Program-made: the position numbers and the translations under genes
Origin: Bacteroidota bacterium
GTDB taxonomy: Bacteria; Bacteroidota; Bacteroidia; Cytophagales; UBA9547
Reading direction: 5' to 3'
DNA: 64,000 bases
NCBI GenBank assembly: GCA_004293915.1
Contig: RDZG01000063.1
Location: forward strand, 38,290-102,289
Part shown: positions 61,656-64,000 of the stretch, one piece after another
How positions within the stretch are numbered: position 1 is the stretch's first letter
Layout of the letters: the number at the start of each line of letters is the position of its first letter
The notes under the pieces: model-generated
Told to the model about the DNA's origin: nothing
Database searches by the model: none
What the model saw: the letters and a program-made list of their open reading frames with translations, nothing else

Positions 61656-63107
61656 ATGTTCAAGGAAGAAAACGATAATGCACTTTTAGAGGAAATAACA
61701 AATTCGGAATATAAATACGGATTTATTACTAATATTGATGCTGACGAAGCTCCAAAGGGCTTGAGTGAGGATATTGTGCGTTTTATTTCTGCGAAAAAAA
61801 ATGAGCCTGAATGGATGCTTGAATGGCGTTTGAAAGCTTACAAACATTGGCTTACACTTAGCGAACCTTCTTGGCAAAATGTGGATTACACAAAGGTTGA
61901 TTATCAAGATATTAAATATTATTCTGCTCCAAAACAAAAGAAAACTGTCAATAGTCTGGACGATATAGATCCAGAGTTGAGAGAAACTTTTGAGAAACTT
62001 GGTATTTCATTAAACGAGCAAAAAAGATTAACAGGAGTAGCTGTAGATGCAGTAATAGATTCGGTTTCTATTGCCACTACTTTTAAAGATAAATTAATGG
62101 ATTTAGGCATCATTTTTTGTTCTATTTCCGAAGCCATCAAAGAACATCCAGATTTGGTAAAAAAATATATTGGCTCTGTAGTTCCTGTAGCAGATAATTT
62201 CTTTTCGGCTTTGAATTCGGCTGTTTTCTCTGATGGTAGTTTTGTGTATATCCCAAAAGGCGTTCGTTGCCCTATGGAACTTTCTACTTATTTCAGAATC
62301 AATGCAGCAGAAACTGGTCAGTTTGAGCGTACCTTGCTCATTGCTGATGAAGGCTCTTATGTAAGTTATCTGGAAGGCTGCACCGCTCCCATGCGTGACG
62401 AAAATCAGTTGCATGCCGCAGTGGTCGAGCTTATTGCTTTAGACAACTCAGAAATTAAATATTCTACCGTTCAAAATTGGTACCCTGGCGATAAAAATGG
62501 CAAGGGAGGAATTTATAATTTTGTAACCAAACGTGGCATTACCCACAATCATGCTAAAATATCGTGGACTCAGGTAGAAACTGGTTCTGCCATTACTTGG
62601 AAATATCCAAGTGTGATTCTGAAAGGCGATTATTCTATTGGTGAATTTTATTCTGTAGCAGTTACCAATAATAGGCAACAAGCCGACACTGGCACTAAAA
62701 TGATACATCTTGGAAAAAATACAAAATCAAGAATTGTATCTAAAGGAATTTCTGCTGGGAAATCGCAAAACTCGTACCGTGGATTAGTACAAATTCACAA
62801 ACGTGCCGAAAATGCAAAAAATTTCTCTCAATGCGATTCGCTTTTGATGGGAGATAAATGTGGAGCTCATACTTTTCCCTATATTGAAATTAAAAATAAC
62901 ACCAGCTCAGTTGAACACGAAGCCACCACTTCAAAAATAGGCGAAGACCAAATTTTTTATTGCAATCAACGAGGCATCAGCACCGAGCAAGCGGTAGCAT
63001 TGATTGTAAATGGCTATGCCAAAGAAGTACTCAACCAACTCCCCATGGAATTTGCCGTAGAAGCTCAAAAACTCTTGGCAATTAGTTTGGAAGGTAGTGT
63101 GGGGTAG
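61656..63107 (+). CDS. sufB: Fe-S assembly scaffold subunit SufB
   Basis: Core of the SufBC2D scaffold. 483 residues. Family marks: [40 protein letters not shown] (sulfur-accepting cysteine), and near the C-terminus [19 protein letters not shown], whose cysteine corresponds to the cluster-ligand region. All key residues are intact, so this is the working SufB, yet it lies about 18 kb from sufC on the opposite strand with its own promoter region. Confidence 0.97.
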   Translation: MFKEENDNALLEEITNSEYKYGFITNIDADEAPKGLSEDIVRFISAKKNEPEWMLEWRLKAYKHWLTLSEPSWQNVDYTKVDYQDIKYYSAPKQKKTVNSLDDIDPELRETFEKLGISLNEQKRLTGVAVDAVIDSVSIATTFKDKLMDLGIIFCSISEAIKEHPDLVKKYIGSVVPVADNFFSALNSAVFSDGSFVYIPKGVRCPMELSTYFRINAAETGQFERTLLIADEGSYVSYLEGCTAPMRDENQLHAAVVELIALDNSEIKYSTVQNWYPGDKNGKGGIYNFVTKRGITHNHAKISWTQVETGSAITWKYPSVILKGDYSIGEFYSVAVTNNRQQADTGTKMIHLGKNTKSRIVSKGISAGKSQNSYRGLVQIHKRAENAKNFSQCDSLLMGDKCGAHTFPYIEIKNNTSSVEHEATTSKIGEDQIFYCNQRGISTEQAVALIVNGYAKEVLNQLPMEFAVEAQKLLAISLEGSVG

Positions 63108-63146
63108 GGAATTTGTTTTAGATATACAATAAAGATAAAATAATTA

Positions 63147-63524
63147 ATGGCTCCTTACTTATTCATTGGACTCTTTATCTTTGGGTTTATAATTAGTAAA
63201 TACATCCATTATATAGACTTTAAGCAAAAAAAAGTATTAGATACAGATGGGAATGTAATAGACTCAACTTTAGAAAATAAAATTCCACTAGAATTTATGT
63301 TAATTTGTTTATACAATATTTTTTGTATAATTTTTATACAACCACGAAGTGGTAGTGATTTTGGTGGTCAGATCTTGGATGTTTTCCTTATACTATTAGG
63401 GATAATTTTAAACTTAATAGTTTCGTTTATTTTATTATTAAAAAAACTTTATTTTTATTCATTTATGGTTTTTTCAATATTGTTAATACCTATTTTATAT
63501 TTAGTAAGTATTGGGTTTTTTTAA
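63147..63524 (+). CDS. Polytopic membrane protein of unknown function
   Basis: 125 residues, very hydrophobic, with about four helices (LFIGLFIFGFIISKYI; FMLICLYNIFCIIFI; FLILLGIILNLIVSFILL; FMVFSILLIPILYLVS) and a short polar loop after the first (DFKQKKVLDTDGNVIDS). No family recognised. It begins 39 bp after sufB on the same strand, so read-through is possible, but a functional link is not supported. Confidence 0.6.
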   Translation: MAPYLFIGLFIFGFIISKYIHYIDFKQKKVLDTDGNVIDSTLENKIPLEFMLICLYNIFCIIFIQPRSGSDFGGQILDVFLILLGIILNLIVSFILLLKKLYFYSFMVFSILLIPILYLVSIGFF

Positions 63525-63606
63525 GTAACAAAAATATAATACTTTAGGCGAGTAATCTATTCAAAATATGATAATAAATGGTAGAGACTTGTGTTGAATT
63601 AAAATA

Positions 63607-63624
63607 AGTACAAAATCCTGTACA
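63607..63624 (+). promoter_or_regulatory. Candidate YefM-type operator
   Basis: AGTACA (63607-63612) and a perfect TGTACA palindrome (63619-63624) have centres 12 bp apart, 41 bp ahead of the antitoxin ATG. TGTACA pairs are the known YefM-YoeB operator cores in E. coli. An 8-bp inverted repeat (TACAAAAT at 63609-63616, ATTTTGTA at 63636-63643) overlaps the site. Confidence 0.5.
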
Positions 63625-63664
63625 AGTATTTTAAAATTTTGTATCCTTGAAAAAAGTTAAAGCT

Positions 63665-63901
63665 ATGAATGTAACCACTTACACACAATTTAGGCAAAAC
63701 CTAAAATCAGAACTTGATACTATTATACGTATGCATGAGCCCTTGCAGGTGCATAGAAGCAATGGAGAAGATGTGATTGTGATTTCAAAAGAAGATTTTA
63801 ACAGCATGGAAGAAACTTTTCATGGTAGTATCCTAAAAAGTGTGTATAAAGAGAATCAAAAATATCATTTTAGAGATAGATTGAAGTCTTTGTTTTTTTG
63901 A
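63665..63901 (+). CDS. Phd/YefM-family antitoxin, orphan in this window
   Basis: The frame opens with TTG at 63647, but MNVTTYTQFRQNLKSELD at 63665 is the standard YefM start (78 residues). The N-terminal DNA-binding/dimerisation half is typical (HEPLQVHRSNGEDVIVISKEDFNSMEET). After that the usual toxin-binding tail is not conserved: it reads FHGSILKSVYKENQKYHF and stops. The remaining 99 bp of the window contain no YoeB/RelE start, so the toxin is absent or displaced. A candidate operator of the right type lies upstream. Confidence 0.82.
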   Translation: MNVTTYTQFRQNLKSELDTIIRMHEPLQVHRSNGEDVIVISKEDFNSMEETFHGSILKSVYKENQKYHFRDRLKSLFF

Positions 63902-63911
63902 CTAAACTAAC

Positions 63912-63940
63912 AAATGGAGTGGCGTAAGCCACACCATTTT
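63912..63940 (+). terminator. Possible terminator after the antitoxin gene
   Basis: An imperfect hairpin, AATGGAGTGGC / GCCACACCATT with one mismatch around GTAA, followed by only T4. It would end transcription right after the antitoxin gene, in keeping with the absence of a toxin gene. Confidence 0.45.
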
Positions 63941-64000
63941 GTAAGGAAAAGATTTTCATTTTGTCGATGAGTATCGTCCTTGTTTTTTTGTCTATCACAA

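Overview
This is an AT-rich chromosomal window from a member of the Bacteroidota. Several lines of evidence agree: two kinds of type IX secretion (T9SS) C-terminal sorting domain (a gliding-associated type B domain ending near 11271 and a type A domain ending near 26735), promoter-like TAnnTTTG elements, a TonB-dependent receptor with an N-terminal carboxypeptidase-regulatory-like domain, an rpmB-rpmG-DUF4295 ribosomal cluster, a DUF4905 protein and a cysteine-poor bL33. I cannot place it below phylum. It reads as ordinary chromosome with a few accessory islands; there is no rRNA, no CRISPR array, no recognisable prophage and no insertion sequence. One tRNA (Leu, GAG) is present.

Layout. 1-11.3 kb holds most of one giant, repeat-rich T9SS adhesin that begins before the window and is interrupted by an out-of-frame lesion near 4010. 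11.4-22.8 kb carries housekeeping genes: nuoB alone, an EVE protein, mutL, a Fic protein, ilvD, a GreA-like protein, a bacilliredoxin, a MIP18/SufT-like gene whose tail runs into a heptamer repeat, an FKBP, a PBP1-like lipoprotein and hemL. 22.9-39 kb holds a 1276-residue secreted PA14/FN3/possible hydrolase, trpB, ftsY, the small ribosomal-protein operon, a flavoprotein, a PorE-like OmpA protein, a TonB-C-like protein, an M23 peptidase, trpE and lipB.

39-45 kb is the most unusual part: a tightly packed minus-strand gene run in the order Uma2 - zinc finger - MNT nucleotidyltransferase - HEPN - sufC - A1 - B1 - A2 - B2 - sufD - sufS - sufE. A1/B1 and A2/B2 are two tandem copies of a pair of tiny membrane proteins, each pair overlapping by 4 nt, lying between sufC and sufD. 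sufB is missing from this run and lies about 18 kb away on the other strand (61.7-63.1 kb); the SufT-like gene is elsewhere again (18.2 kb).

45-64 kb carries an MntR-type regulator divergent from a TonB receptor with a candidate operator between them, LysM and DUF4905 genes, tRNA-Leu, a Wzz-like protein, prfA, an Omp85-like barrel, gpmI, a second MNT/HEPN pair, tilS, a SlyD-like chaperone, a GT-C-like membrane protein, a cobalamin adenosyltransferase, sufB, and an orphan Phd/YefM antitoxin behind a TGTACA operator. Genes that are usually clustered (nuo, trp, suf) are repeatedly found alone here, suggesting a genome with much-shuffled operons.
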